Of a stretch of DNA of 19,750 bases, positions 1 to 7,904 are shown piece after piece (the first letter of the stretch is position 1; each line of letters starts with the position of its first letter). The translations under genes were made by a program, and so were the position numbers. The stretch is from Fidelibacterota bacterium. GTDB taxonomy: Bacteria > Marinisomatota > Marinisomatia > Marinisomatales > UBA1611. The notes below the pieces were generated by a model. It had not been told where the DNA came from. It was given only the letters and a program-made list of their open reading frames with translations, and made no database searches. The stretch lies in assembly GCA_002722105.1 (NCBI GenBank), contig PBKF01000052.1, forward strand, positions 1 through 19,750, in the 5' to 3' direction.

Positions 1-2
1 AT

Positions 3-76
3 GCGCCCGTAGCTCAGCTGGATAGAGCGTTGGATTCCGGTTCCAAAGGCCACAGGTTCGAATCCTGTCGGGCGTA
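3..76 (+). tRNA. tRNA-Arg (anticodon CCG)
   Basis: A complete cloverleaf folds from this stretch. The acceptor stem 3-9 pairs with 69-75, ending in a G3-U75 wobble. The D stem is 12-15/25-28, the anticodon stem 30-34/42-46, and the T stem 52-56/64-68 with the loop TTCGAAT. The seven-base anticodon loop 35-41 places CCG at 37-39, which reads the Arg codon CGG. The discriminator is A76. The bases after it are CGACCA, so CCA is not encoded directly and must be added by the CCA-adding enzyme. The identity follows from the anticodon. No terminator is visible between it and the next gene, 31 bases downstream. Confidence 0.95.
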
Positions 77-107
77 CGACCAATATTTCAATGATGTTAT
101 TAGAAAA

Positions 108-773
108 ATGATTAATCGTTCCATTCTTTTTATTTTATTTTATTCATATATATACCCATTGCCATTGGAAGAAAGTGATTGCATTGACTTTATAGAAGCT
201 CGCTATGCAGGTGCAGATTCAACGGTTTATTCCATGATCTCTAATGATTTTACTTATAACCATATACCATACGTTGGGTTAGGGATATTAACGGAATACC
301 GAAATGGCAGTTTATTAATTACACATATAGTCAACGATTCCTTACAAACGAATCTAAAAGTGGGAGACCAGATTCATGAAGTAAATGGCAAAGTTGTTAG
401 TAAAAATACAAGTTTTAATGGGGCAGTAGGATCAGAACAAAAATTAATCGTTACAAAAAGGGGAGATTCAACATTTAGTACAATTTATCTGCCACTGATT
501 CAGATCCAATATTCTCAAAATGATTCACTATTTCTTTTGGATATTGTAGACTATAGAAATACCTGGTATGACTATCATGTTGAAATATTAGATATCATTA
601 ATCATAAAAATAAGGCAGCCGTATATTATTTATGGGAAGGGTCAAAAAAAGAGAATGGACCTGTTTATTATTTCAATGCAATCGAATTGTTTTATATAGA
701 TGATGAAACGGATTTAATCAATCGTGTCGATGGATTATGGTCAGAGAAACAATTTAGGGATCAATTCAGATAA
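108..773 (+). CDS. Small exported PDZ-domain protein
   Basis: This 221-residue protein has a hydrophobic N-terminal segment (about residues 4-18) that looks like a signal peptide or membrane anchor. A PDZ-like domain follows at about residues 50-125: a GLGI carboxylate-binding loop, then LITHIVNDSL, KVGDQIHEVNG and an LIVTKRG strand. The remaining hundred or so residues are rich in aromatic and acidic residues and unrecognised. No protease catalytic domain is attached, so it probably binds peptides or scaffolds a partner in the envelope; that role is inferred. The frame stays open upstream into the tRNA, so I chose the ATG at 108, where the hydrophobic segment begins. The Shine-Dalgarno is poor. 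The 3' end overlaps the convergent phosphatase gene by 8 bases. Confidence 0.75.
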   Translation: MINRSILFILFYSYIYPLPLEESDCIDFIEARYAGADSTVYSMISNDFTYNHIPYVGLGILTEYRNGSLLITHIVNDSLQTNLKVGDQIHEVNGKVVSKNTSFNGAVGSEQKLIVTKRGDSTFSTIYLPLIQIQYSQNDSLFLLDIVDYRNTWYDYHVEILDIINHKNKAAVYYLWEGSKKENGPVYYFNAIELFYIDDETDLINRVDGLWSEKQFRDQFR

Positions 774-1557
774 TAGATTCAATTTGGGATACCATATCTG
801 CATGGATATTTGGATTACAAACAAGAATATTATTTTCGTAGATGGAAAATTTTGATCCATCCAATTGAGTAACCGAACAACCTGCTTCTTCTGCGATTAA
901 AATTCCCGCTGCTGTATCCCAAGGACTTAAGTCAAATTCCCAAAATCCATCTACTTTCCCAGATGCGACATGGCACATATCTATTGCTGCTGCACCAAGT
1001 CTTCGTACGCCTTGTGTTATATCAGTAAAATGTTTGTGGAGACGCATATTTCTTTCCCATAATTCACCATGGTCATATCCAAATCCTGTAACAAGCAGAC
1101 TTTGTTCCAAATTGTCAATACTTGAGCATTGTATTTCTTTTCCTTCGCACCAGGCACCTTCATCTTTTACGGCTGTATAAAGTTTAGTATTAGGCATTTC
1201 CATCACAACTCCCACAAGAGGCTTATTTTGGAAAAATAGTCCTATAGACACAGCAAAAGAAGGGTATCCATGGACAAAATTTGTTGTACCGTCTAAAGGA
1301 TCAATAATCCAGAGATAATTAGATTCTGAAGAATCAATTCCGGATTCTTCCGCTAAAAAACTGTGATCCGGGAAAAAGGATTTAATAATTGATTTAATGC
1401 TTTTTTCAGAAAGTAGATCTGTTTCTGTAACAAGATCGGTTTTTCCTTTATGATCAGCTATCCTTGGTTTTTCAAGGGCGTTCATAACAATGTGAGAAGC
1501 TGCAATAGCAGCCTCCACAGCAACATTTAAAAGATCATCATTTTTGATAGGGGACAT
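766..1557 (-). CDS. suhB: Inositol monophosphatase family protein
   Basis: A 263-residue Mg2+-dependent phosphatase of the IMPase/SuhB family, of usual length. The metal-binding motifs are all present: E70-E71 in FLAEESG, the motif DPLDGTTNF at 86-94 (D86, D89, T91) and WDTAAG with D214, followed by EEAG. The family hydrolyses myo-inositol phosphates and related sugar phosphates; in E. coli SuhB also takes part in rRNA antitermination. Which substrate applies here cannot be told. The start lies inside the end of the symporter gene upstream (20-base overlap), so the two are almost certainly cotranscribed and translationally coupled. Neighbouring genes give no hint of inositol metabolism. The symbol follows the general family name. 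Confidence 0.92.
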   Translation of the reverse strand: MSPIKNDDLLNVAVEAAIAASHIVMNALEKPRIADHKGKTDLVTETDLLSEKSIKSIIKSFFPDHSFLAEESGIDSSESNYLWIIDPLDGTTNFVHGYPSFAVSIGLFFQNKPLVGVVMEMPNTKLYTAVKDEGAWCEGKEIQCSSIDNLEQSLLVTGFGYDHGELWERNMRLHKHFTDITQGVRRLGAAAIDMCHVASGKVDGFWEFDLSPWDTAAGILIAEEAGCSVTQLDGSKFSIYENNILVCNPNIHADMVSQIESII

Positions 1558-3115
1558 GCTCTTGGGAAAAATAATCTTTGGTCATGGTTTTAAGTGCACC
1601 AGTTAATAAGACAATTGAGATTAGATTTGGGAATGTCATAATTCCAAGAGCCGCATCACCAAAGGCCCAGATGGCTTCTAATTCTGCAACTCCACCAACA
1701 AAAACAAAGAAAACATATACCCACAAGTAAGGCATGATTGCTTTTTCACCAAACAGATAAACTGCAGACCGATTACCATAAAAAGACCATGCTATAGCAG
1801 TAGAAATAGCAAAGAGTAATACAGAAACTGTTACAATTTTATCACCAAAACTAATAATGAATGCCAATCCTTCTTTAAAAGCGAATGATGTAAGCAGACT
1901 GGAGTTGAACAATTCTCGTCCCTGATAAACACCAACGGAAAGAGCAGCATTGAATTCATCCATAGATGAAGCTGTAATTTTCACAAAAAATTCCGTGTGC
2001 ATCCATGCACCCGTGGAAATAATAACTAAACCGGTCATAGTACATATAATTAACGTATCAATATATGGTCCAAGCATTGCTACAGCGCCTTCACGAACAG
2101 AATATTTCGTCTTCGCAGTGGAATGCGCAATGGCAGCAGATCCTTGCCCAGCTTCATTAGAGTATAAACCTCTTTTGATTCCCCAGAGCATTGTCATAAG
2201 AATACCGCCACCAGTTCCTGCGATAGTTGCAGGTGGATTAAATGCCATTGAAAATATCAGTCCAAAACTTTCTGATATCTTATCTATATTTGCAATAATA
2301 ATAAGAGATGCAGACACTATATAAACTAAAGCCATAACAGGAGCGAGGTATCCGGTGACGTTTCCGATTCGGCTAATTCCTCCAATAATTACCATACCAA
2401 CAATAGCTGCCATGATAACACCATTAATGCATTGCAGAATAGACACTTCAAAGCCTGCCCATAATTCATGTTTTGTTGTTAGAAAATGTGAATTACCAAC
2501 AATGCCAGAAACTTCAGAATAAATTTGATCAGAAACTGTAAAGGATTGAATAGCATTTCCCGTGGCAAAAGAGCAAATAACTGCAAATGCTGCAAAAGCA
2601 ACTGCCATCCAGCGCCAGTTCTTACCTAAGCCATTTTCAATAGTGTACATGGGGCCACCCGCAGTCTTACCCAGTGCATCCATTTCACGGTATTTTAAAG
2701 ATAAAGTACATTCAGCATATTTCAAGGTAGTGCCGAAAAAAGCTGTCACCCACATCCAAAATAAAGCACCAGGTCCGCCATAGTAGATTGCCGTTGCTAC
2801 ACCTGCGATGTTTCCGATTCCAACAGTAGCTGATAAAGCAGTTGTAAGGGCCCTAAAATGATTTAAATCGCCTTCATCATCGGGATTGTCATATATACCC
2901 CGGGTTACATCAATACCGTGCCGTAAATATTGAATTTGGGGAAATCCAAGCCTGACAGTTGCGTATATGCCAGTTCCAACTAATGCAAGAACCATCAATG
3001 GCACAGCTCGTTTAGAAGGGAAGGACCATATTGCTTCAAATGTTTGCAGGCCAAAGGCATACATGATAAAAACAATGATACCAAAAGCAATCAAGCCGGC
3101 GTTTTGTCTATCCAT
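1538..3115 (-). CDS. Sodium:alanine/glycine symporter (AGCS family)
   Basis: A 525-residue polytopic inner-membrane protein of the alanine or glycine:cation symporter family (AlsT/DagA type). These proteins import small neutral amino acids with Na+. Evidence is the family signature around 112-135 (YGGPGALFWMWVTAFFG), the ALSATVGIGNIAGVATA helix near 93-109 that in the family helps form the ion and substrate site, and the conserved RGLYSNEAGQGSAAIAHS segment near 315. About ten hydrophobic helices can be traced. The start has a good Shine-Dalgarno (GGAG, 7 bases upstream). It is the first gene of a two-gene operon with the phosphatase and diverges from the rnhB operon across 182 bases. Exact substrate (Ala, Gly or other) is undetermined. 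Confidence 0.93.
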   Translation of the reverse strand: MDRQNAGLIAFGIIVFIMYAFGLQTFEAIWSFPSKRAVPLMVLALVGTGIYATVRLGFPQIQYLRHGIDVTRGIYDNPDDEGDLNHFRALTTALSATVGIGNIAGVATAIYYGGPGALFWMWVTAFFGTTLKYAECTLSLKYREMDALGKTAGGPMYTIENGLGKNWRWMAVAFAAFAVICSFATGNAIQSFTVSDQIYSEVSGIVGNSHFLTTKHELWAGFEVSILQCINGVIMAAIVGMVIIGGISRIGNVTGYLAPVMALVYIVSASLIIIANIDKISESFGLIFSMAFNPPATIAGTGGGILMTMLWGIKRGLYSNEAGQGSAAIAHSTAKTKYSVREGAVAMLGPYIDTLIICTMTGLVIISTGAWMHTEFFVKITASSMDEFNAALSVGVYQGRELFNSSLLTSFAFKEGLAFIISFGDKIVTVSVLLFAISTAIAWSFYGNRSAVYLFGEKAIMPYLWVYVFFVFVGGVAELEAIWAFGDAALGIMTFPNLISIVLLTGALKTMTKDYFSQEHVPYQK

Positions 3116-3225
3116 GAAATCTCCATACGGGTTAGAAATAAGGTAGTAAGTTTAGAGAGAAGTGAGTTTAGGCACAAACCGTTATTCAAGTATTGTCTAT
3201 AGATGTAGATTTTAGGGTATAGATA

Positions 3226-3253
3226 GTGACTATATACACTCATTAAGTATAAT
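3226..3253 (+). promoter_or_regulatory. Candidate sigma70-type promoter for the rnhB-lepB run
   Basis: A perfect -10 box TATAAT (3248-3253) lies 16 bases after a GTGACT hexamer (3226-3231) that matches four of six bases of TTGACA. It sits in the intergenic region between divergent genes and would give a leader of about 38 bases before the RNase HII start. In so AT-rich a region TATAAT can occur by chance, so this is a moderate call. The rest of 3116-3297 shows nothing further that I can name beyond the symporter's ribosome site. Confidence 0.45.
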
Positions 3254-3297
3254 TATTTTGTACTTCATATCTTTAGTAAAAATTATTTTAAAGAAAA

Positions 3298-4230
3298 ATG
3301 GATATTATTGCAGGCGTAGATGAAGCAGGCCGAGGTCCTTTGGCGGGACCAGTAGTTGCAGCAGCGGTAATTCTTCCTGACAGCCATACTATTGATGGTC
3401 TACGGGACTCTAAAAAGTTGTCGAAAAAGAAACGTAGTGAATTATATAATATAATTTATGATCAAGCAACTGGTGTTGGTGTTGGAGAGGTGGATGTTAA
3501 AACTATTGATCAGATTAATATAAGAGAAGCAACATTGCAGGCAATGCAGATAGCCGTGGGAAATTTACCTAACAGGCCGACTAAGCTTTTAATTGATGGA
3601 CATCCATTGAAAAACCAGGTTATACCCAATGAAGGAATTGTTGGTGGGGATGACCTGATTGATTCAATTAAAGCAGCATCAATTATTGCAAAAGTCCACC
3701 GTGATAAATTGATGGCAGAGTATGGATGTATTTTTCCTGAATACGGATTTGAAAATCATAATGGATATGGAACAGAATTTCATCTAAATGCTCTGAAAGA
3801 AAATAGAGCGACACCTATTCATCGTAGATCTTTCAAACCGGTATCAAATAAAATGCCAACATTATCTTGGCTATCTGAACAAAATAAAATAGGATGGATG
3901 GGTGAAAAATTGGCTGCACTTTATCTTAAGGGTAAAGGTTTTAAAATTGTTGAAATGAATAGAGATTGCTCACCACATGGTGAAATTAATATCATTTCAA
4001 TAGATAAAGACGAAACTGTATTCGTTGAAGTAAAAACAGAATATAAATCAAATTCTGATTTATTATATAAAAAAGTTAATTCTTTAAAACTCCAAAAATT
4101 AGTTAACGCAATCCAATTTTATCAAAATCAAACGGAACAAATCTATACATTTCGAATTGATTTTATATCTGTTGTCTTAGAAAATAAAAATCCAATAATT
4201 AAATATTTTGAAGGAATTAGCGTTGAATAA
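3298..4230 (+). CDS. rnhB: Ribonuclease HII fused to a YraN-like (UPF0102) domain
   Basis: A 310-residue two-domain protein. Residues 1-183 are a full RNase HII, which cuts RNA of RNA-DNA hybrids and starts removal of single ribonucleotides from DNA. GVDEAGRGPLAGPV supplies D8 and E9, LLIDGHP supplies D100, GGDDLIDS supplies D118, and HRRSFKPV (175-182) closes the domain. After a short linker, residues 199-306 match the YraN family of predicted PD-(D/E)XK nucleases: GEKLAALYLKGKGF, then GEINII (228-233), VFVEVKT (241-247) and FRIDFI. The usual Asp in GEIDLI is Asn231 here, so this nuclease may be inactive. rnhB and yraN are commonly neighbours, so fusion is a natural step. The Shine-Dalgarno is weak (AAAGAA). 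Signal peptidase I follows 30 bases downstream. Confidence 0.93.
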   Translation: MDIIAGVDEAGRGPLAGPVVAAAVILPDSHTIDGLRDSKKLSKKKRSELYNIIYDQATGVGVGEVDVKTIDQINIREATLQAMQIAVGNLPNRPTKLLIDGHPLKNQVIPNEGIVGGDDLIDSIKAASIIAKVHRDKLMAEYGCIFPEYGFENHNGYGTEFHLNALKENRATPIHRRSFKPVSNKMPTLSWLSEQNKIGWMGEKLAALYLKGKGFKIVEMNRDCSPHGEINIISIDKDETVFVEVKTEYKSNSDLLYKKVNSLKLQKLVNAIQFYQNQTEQIYTFRIDFISVVLENKNPIIKYFEGISVE

Positions 4231-4260
4231 GTTCCTAATTTCTATAGTGGATTCATTCTA

Positions 4261-5235
4261 ATGAATAAGAAAAAAATAATTTCGGAAACCAAGGCGATTA
4301 TTTATATCGTACTGACAGTACTACTTGTAAAAGTAACTGTACTTGAAGCATATATAGTCCCAACTGGAAGCATGGAGAACACAATCATGACAGGTGATTT
4401 CCTTATTGGGAGTCGTTTTGTATATGGTATGAGAACTCCAGATTGGATCGGAATTCCTTATACAGATATTGGATTTTTTATACCTTACATCAAATTTCCG
4501 GAATTTCGAATTCCATCAAAGGGAGATGTATTGATTTTTAAATATCCTCGTGATAAATATGTAAAATATGTAAAACGCTGTGTTGGTGGCCCTGGAGACA
4601 CAGTTGAAATAAGAGATAAAAAATTATTAATTAATAATATAGAAATTCCAATGTGGGAAAATGGGAAATACTTAACAGCACCTATGCAAACTCAATACCG
4701 GCAACCAGATATTTTTCTATCATCTGATTCAAATATTAACAGGGATAATCTCGGCCCAGTTTATATCCCAAAAAATGGTGATATTATTCCAATTGACTCT
4801 GAAACCAATTGGAGATATTTATTACCGATCATGCTTATGGAAGGTCACCAAGCAACTTTAAAAAATGATGAAGTAGAATATACTTTTACATTACAGGATC
4901 CAAACGAGCTTTGGCGACGGAAGGGGAAAGAATATGTTTTTAATGATTATTTTCCTAAAGGAAAATTAATTACTCCATGGAGCAAAGCAATTAAGGATGA
5001 TCATTTTGATTTCTTGTTGATTGATGGTAAACCTGTAACCGAATATTCACAGCATAAGGTCTCCCAAAATTATTATTGGACTATGGGTGATAATCGTGAT
5101 GACAGTCTTGACTCCCGCTACTGGGGATTTGTTTCTGAAAATAATATTTTAGGTGAAGCTTTGTTTACTTATTTCTCTCTTGATCTTAATACATGGATAC
5201 CCCGTTGGGAACGTATAGGGACTATCTTAAGGTAA
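4261..5235 (+). CDS. lepB: Signal peptidase I
   Basis: A 324-residue inner-membrane serine protease that cleaves signal peptides from exported preproteins. One N-terminal transmembrane helix (about 11-30) is followed directly by box B, YIVPTGSMENT, with nucleophile Ser37. Box D, VKRCVGGPGD, carries the general base Lys105, and box E, GDNRDDSLDSRYWG, begins at about residue 276. The Ser-Lys dyad is therefore complete. Roughly 160 residues lie between boxes D and E, a large insertion of the kind seen in Gram-negative periplasmic domains. It has one membrane helix at the N terminus, against two in E. coli. It lies in a run with rnhB, a gene that often neighbours lepB in other bacteria. Confidence 0.96.
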   Translation: MNKKKIISETKAIIYIVLTVLLVKVTVLEAYIVPTGSMENTIMTGDFLIGSRFVYGMRTPDWIGIPYTDIGFFIPYIKFPEFRIPSKGDVLIFKYPRDKYVKYVKRCVGGPGDTVEIRDKKLLINNIEIPMWENGKYLTAPMQTQYRQPDIFLSSDSNINRDNLGPVYIPKNGDIIPIDSETNWRYLLPIMLMEGHQATLKNDEVEYTFTLQDPNELWRRKGKEYVFNDYFPKGKLITPWSKAIKDDHFDFLLIDGKPVTEYSQHKVSQNYYWTMGDNRDDSLDSRYWGFVSENNILGEALFTYFSLDLNTWIPRWERIGTILR

Positions 5236-5238
5236 CTT

Positions 5239-5682
5239 TTGCGAATACCATTATTAGTTTTTCTTTTTTTCACTAATGTAAAGTTCTCATTTTGCCCTAC
5301 ACCACCAAGAATGGTGCTGCACTTTTCTTATGAAAAATCCAGAGATGAAGCTATCCCAGAAATGAGAGATTTTTTAATTGATCAGGGTTTCAAAATTCTT
5401 GAATATGCGCCAGAAGATGGTTTTATGTTTACAGATTTTAAACTATTTAATTGGGGTGAAGGTCAACGTTTATTATCTCTCTCAGTTCACATCCACGATA
5501 AAATGACAATTACAGGAACTGGAAAGTATGACATACCAGTTTCAGGTATTGGCTACGAAGATGAATTACTTAAAATTAAATCAGTTGATAAATTACCGTA
5601 TATAATACAAAAGAAAACATTTCTAACCATCATAGACCCACTTGATAGTTTAGGATACAAACAAATGAAACATTGGCCGTGA
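5239..5682 (+). CDS. Small exported protein of unknown function
   Basis: A 147-residue protein I do not recognise. The N terminus (MRIPLLVFLFFTNVKFSF) reads as a signal peptide; the Cys at residue 19 lacks a proper lipobox, so lipoprotein status is doubtful. The mature part is a mixed alpha/beta domain beginning VLHFSYEKSRDEAIPEMRD and ending in KKTFLTIIDPL. The start is TTG at 5239, chosen because AAGG lies 6 bases upstream and the signal peptide is lost if the next in-frame ATG (5311) is used. The start is 3 bases after the lepB stop, so it is cotranscribed with and probably translationally coupled to lepB. Context suggests an envelope role, nothing more. Confidence 0.7.
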   Translation: MRIPLLVFLFFTNVKFSFCPTPPRMVLHFSYEKSRDEAIPEMRDFLIDQGFKILEYAPEDGFMFTDFKLFNWGEGQRLLSLSVHIHDKMTITGTGKYDIPVSGIGYEDELLKIKSVDKLPYIIQKKTFLTIIDPLDSLGYKQMKHWP

Positions 5683-5765
5683 ACTTCAAGGTTGCGAAGA
5701 AACTAATCTTGTATGAAATTCCACGATTAATTTTTGCTATTCCTTAATTAATTTGTTAAAGAGAT

Positions 5766-6092
5766 ATGGGAATTGATTTCGAAAGTCAGGATGGTAGAAC
5801 TAGTTATCTAAATGAAAAACTAGATGATCTATTGTCCGGTATTAACGCAGGTTATGGTCAGGCCCTTCTGGATGAGTTAGTAACTCGGTTGAAGAGAACC
5901 ATTACTGATTTTAATGAAGAAGTTGAAGGTATTATGGGTGAATTAAAGGTGAGTTCGGAACGTCGCAGCCAAATTCTTCATGATTTAATGGAAGGAAAGG
6001 ATTCATCTCCTGGAAAGGATAGATCTGATCAGGATGCTGAGAGAGATACCTCGGGCATGAGTGAATGGGAAAAAAGACTTGAAGGAATGTAA
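5766..6092 (+). CDS. Small soluble charged helical protein, unknown
   Basis: A 108-residue, probably cytoplasmic protein that I do not recognise. Residues 14-75 look mainly alpha-helical and able to form a coiled coil (YLNEKLDDLL, LVTRLKRTITDFNEEVEG). The C-terminal third is a polar, disordered-looking stretch rich in Asp, Lys and Ser, ending in SEWEKRLEGM. The start has AAAGAG 3-4 bases upstream. The next gene starts 18 bases after the stop and also encodes a coiled-coil protein, so the two products may act together; that is inference from position only. No signal peptide or membrane segment is visible. Confidence 0.7.
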   Translation: MGIDFESQDGRTSYLNEKLDDLLSGINAGYGQALLDELVTRLKRTITDFNEEVEGIMGELKVSSERRSQILHDLMEGKDSSPGKDRSDQDAERDTSGMSEWEKRLEGM

Positions 6093-6110
6093 AGTAACTC
6101 AGAGGATATA

Positions 6111-6638
6111 ATGAACGCAAAGGATAAATTTGTTTTTGGTTTGTTAGGCGCCCTAATCATAGGTGCATTTTATTTTCAATTTTTAACAGATGAATTAACT
6201 ATGAGAATGGATGAGCTTAATCTTGCAGATAAGGAACATGTTGATATCGTTCTAAATGAATTTGCAGATAGCTTACGTGTCTATAATTTAAGATTTGTTG
6301 GCCGCGGTAAACATCTAAGAAAGGCACAACGAGATATTGTTGCGAACACTGATTTGATTCAAAAGAATACAGATTCACTGGCTTCAATGATAGATGATGT
6401 TAGTTTTACGCTGGATAATTTCATGCGTGAGACGAAGAAAAATTTTAATAATGTGAATGATGACATTGACGATTTGGCCACAGAAATGAAAGGAACTATC
6501 CGTAAATTAAAGCAAGGCATTTCAGACTTGGAGCAAATGACTTCGACCCTTGAGAAAAGACTAAAAGAAATTGAAGACTTAGCTTTGATTCAGGAAGAAA
6601 AAGCCGAAGCTGCCGAAGAAGCAGCAGAAGACGATTAA
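6111..6638 (+). CDS. Membrane-anchored coiled-coil protein, unknown
   Basis: A 175-residue protein with one N-terminal transmembrane helix (about 8-24, FGLLGALIIGAFYFQFL), followed by an almost wholly helical extramembrane part. Heptad-like spacing runs through about 30-60 and 80-160 (for example DDIDDLATEMKGTIRKLKQG and MTSTLEKRLKEIEDL), and the tail is acidic and Ala/Glu-rich (EEKAEAAEEAAEDD). The Shine-Dalgarno is good (AGAGGA, 6-7 bases before ATG). Its shape resembles small membrane-anchored coiled-coil scaffolds, but I cannot assign a family. It is the last gene before the terminator at 6674, and is paired with the small helical gene upstream. Confidence 0.75.
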   Translation: MNAKDKFVFGLLGALIIGAFYFQFLTDELTMRMDELNLADKEHVDIVLNEFADSLRVYNLRFVGRGKHLRKAQRDIVANTDLIQKNTDSLASMIDDVSFTLDNFMRETKKNFNNVNDDIDDLATEMKGTIRKLKQGISDLEQMTSTLEKRLKEIEDLALIQEEKAEAAEEAAEDD

Positions 6639-6673
6639 AATTAGATTTACTATATAAGAACACCCTCCTAAGT

Positions 6674-6702
6674 AAAAGGGGGCCGATTTTCGGCCCCTTT
6701 TT
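6674..6702 (+). terminator. Rho-independent terminator
   Basis: AAAAGGGGGCCG (6674-6685) pairs with CGGCCCCTTTTT (6691-6702), giving 12 base pairs with one G-U wobble and the loop ATTTT, then a run of T. It lies 35 bases after the coiled-coil gene and closes the plus-strand run that began at 3298. The arms also read as a weaker terminator on the other strand, but no minus-strand gene ends here. The rest of 6703-6865 has no gene; it is AT-rich leader for the potassium channel. Confidence 0.93.
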
Positions 6703-6868
6703 GCTATATCATCTAACGCAATAATTAATTTCATCTTAATTTTTGCTATGGTTAAACTTTCAAATCATATCCTAATAACTGAGAAGTTTTAACTCTGTAA
6801 TAGGGATTAATTTCCATAGAACTGGATTATTAATATTATTCTGAAAATCATAAACTAAAAAATTATTG

Positions 6869-7858
6869 ATGAAAGATAAAAAATTTTGGATTTTTGTTTA
6901 TTTTATATCCCTCATTATAATTGGTTCTCTAGGGTACTATATTATTGGCGGAAATGATTGGACATTATTAGATAGTCTTTATATGACTATAATTACTCTT
7001 GCATCAGTAGGCTATGGTGAGGTTCATGTTTTAGATAATTACGGAAAAATTTGGTCAATTTTATTAATCATTTTTGGGGTAACTGGTGTTGGTGTATTAT
7101 TTAGAACTATAAATGAAGAATTCATTCAATCACAACGTTTCTGGAAGAAAAAAATGAAAAAAACAATATCAAAACTTAAAAATCACCATATAATATGTGG
7201 ATATGGTAGGATGGGTGCGGTAATAGCAAAAGAATTGAAGGATAAAAATCAAAAATTCTTAATCATTGAAAAAAACGAAGAAAAAGTTGAACAAATTAGA
7301 GATAACGATATGTTGTGCCTTCAAGGAGATGCTACTTCTGAAAAGACATTAAAATCTGCCAACATAGATAAAGCATCTGGAATCGCTGTTGTCCTTAAGA
7401 CAGATCAAGATAATCTCTTTGTCACAATGACCATAAAAACAATTTATCCCGAAATATTTTTATTAAGCCGATGTGCCAAAGAAGATAATCAATCAAAATT
7501 AATTAGAGCCGGTGCAAATAAAGTAATTAATCCATATATCTCGGGAGGCCACAGAATGGCCGAAATCTTAATTAAACCACAGGTTGAAGATTCTATATCA
7601 GTAGTTTCACCAAAAAATTCCAAAATGAATCTCACTATTGATGAAATAAGCTTAAATGATGTTCAGAAATATGATAGTGTTACAATAAAAGAATCTCGTA
7701 TAAGGGAAAAATTTGGAATTTCTATTGTTGGAATTATGGATGATAATGGTAAATCCATAATAAATCCTTTATCAGATCAAATATTAAGATCTAATCAAAC
7801 AATTATTCTTATAGGCGATGTACATAAAATGAATAAATTTAAAGAAGAATTACCATAA
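6869..7858 (+). CDS. Two-TM potassium channel with cytoplasmic RCK domain
   Basis: A 329-residue MthK-like K+ channel subunit. TM1 is about residues 6-26, a pore helix about 33-44, and the selectivity filter S46-V-G-Y-G50 is followed by E51; TM2 is about 60-80. MthK has TVGYGD here, so the filter Thr is Ser. After a basic linker comes a Rossmann-type RCK/TrkA-N domain (IICGYGRMG at 108-116, acidic end of strand 2 in LIIEKN, LQGDAT at about 151-156), then a TrkA-C domain (about 240-329). RCK domains open the pore on binding Ca2+ or nucleotides; the ligand is not evident. A TTG three bases earlier also fits, but ATG at 6869 is the better start. A possible second start lies at 7154. Downstream it converges on the cyclase gene with no GC-rich terminator between. 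Confidence 0.92.
   Translation: MKDKKFWIFVYFISLIIIGSLGYYIIGGNDWTLLDSLYMTIITLASVGYGEVHVLDNYGKIWSILLIIFGVTGVGVLFRTINEEFIQSQRFWKKKMKKTISKLKNHHIICGYGRMGAVIAKELKDKNQKFLIIEKNEEKVEQIRDNDMLCLQGDATSEKTLKSANIDKASGIAVVLKTDQDNLFVTMTIKTIYPEIFLLSRCAKEDNQSKLIRAGANKVINPYISGGHRMAEILIKPQVEDSISVVSPKNSKMNLTIDEISLNDVQKYDSVTIKESRIREKFGISIVGIMDDNGKSIINPLSDQILRSNQTIILIGDVHKMNKFKEELP
7143..7156 (+). promoter_or_regulatory. Possible internal ribosome-binding site and start in the channel gene
   Basis: GGAAG (7143-7147) lies six bases before an in-frame ATG (7154-7156, Met96). The codon falls in the linker between the pore and the RCK domain. Starting there would give a soluble RCK-only polypeptide of 234 residues. 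MthK is known to make such a product from an internal Met107 to complete its octameric gating ring. The sequence also simply encodes WKKKM, so chance is possible. The main start of this gene has a weaker Shine-Dalgarno than this internal one. Confidence 0.4.
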
Positions 7859-7904
7859 ATACATATGGGTTAATTGCGTATAAGATATATTATCTATAAT
7901 AGGG

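Noticed and set aside
30..107. N-terminal extension of the PDZ protein into the tRNA
   Set aside because: The in-frame ATG-like beginning lies in the tRNA anticodon stem region, and the hydrophobic export segment starts at 108.
7883..7895. Hairpin AGATA-TAT-TATCT between the channel and cyclase genes as a terminator
   Set aside because: Five AT-rich pairs with a three-base loop and no T run on either strand are too weak to call.
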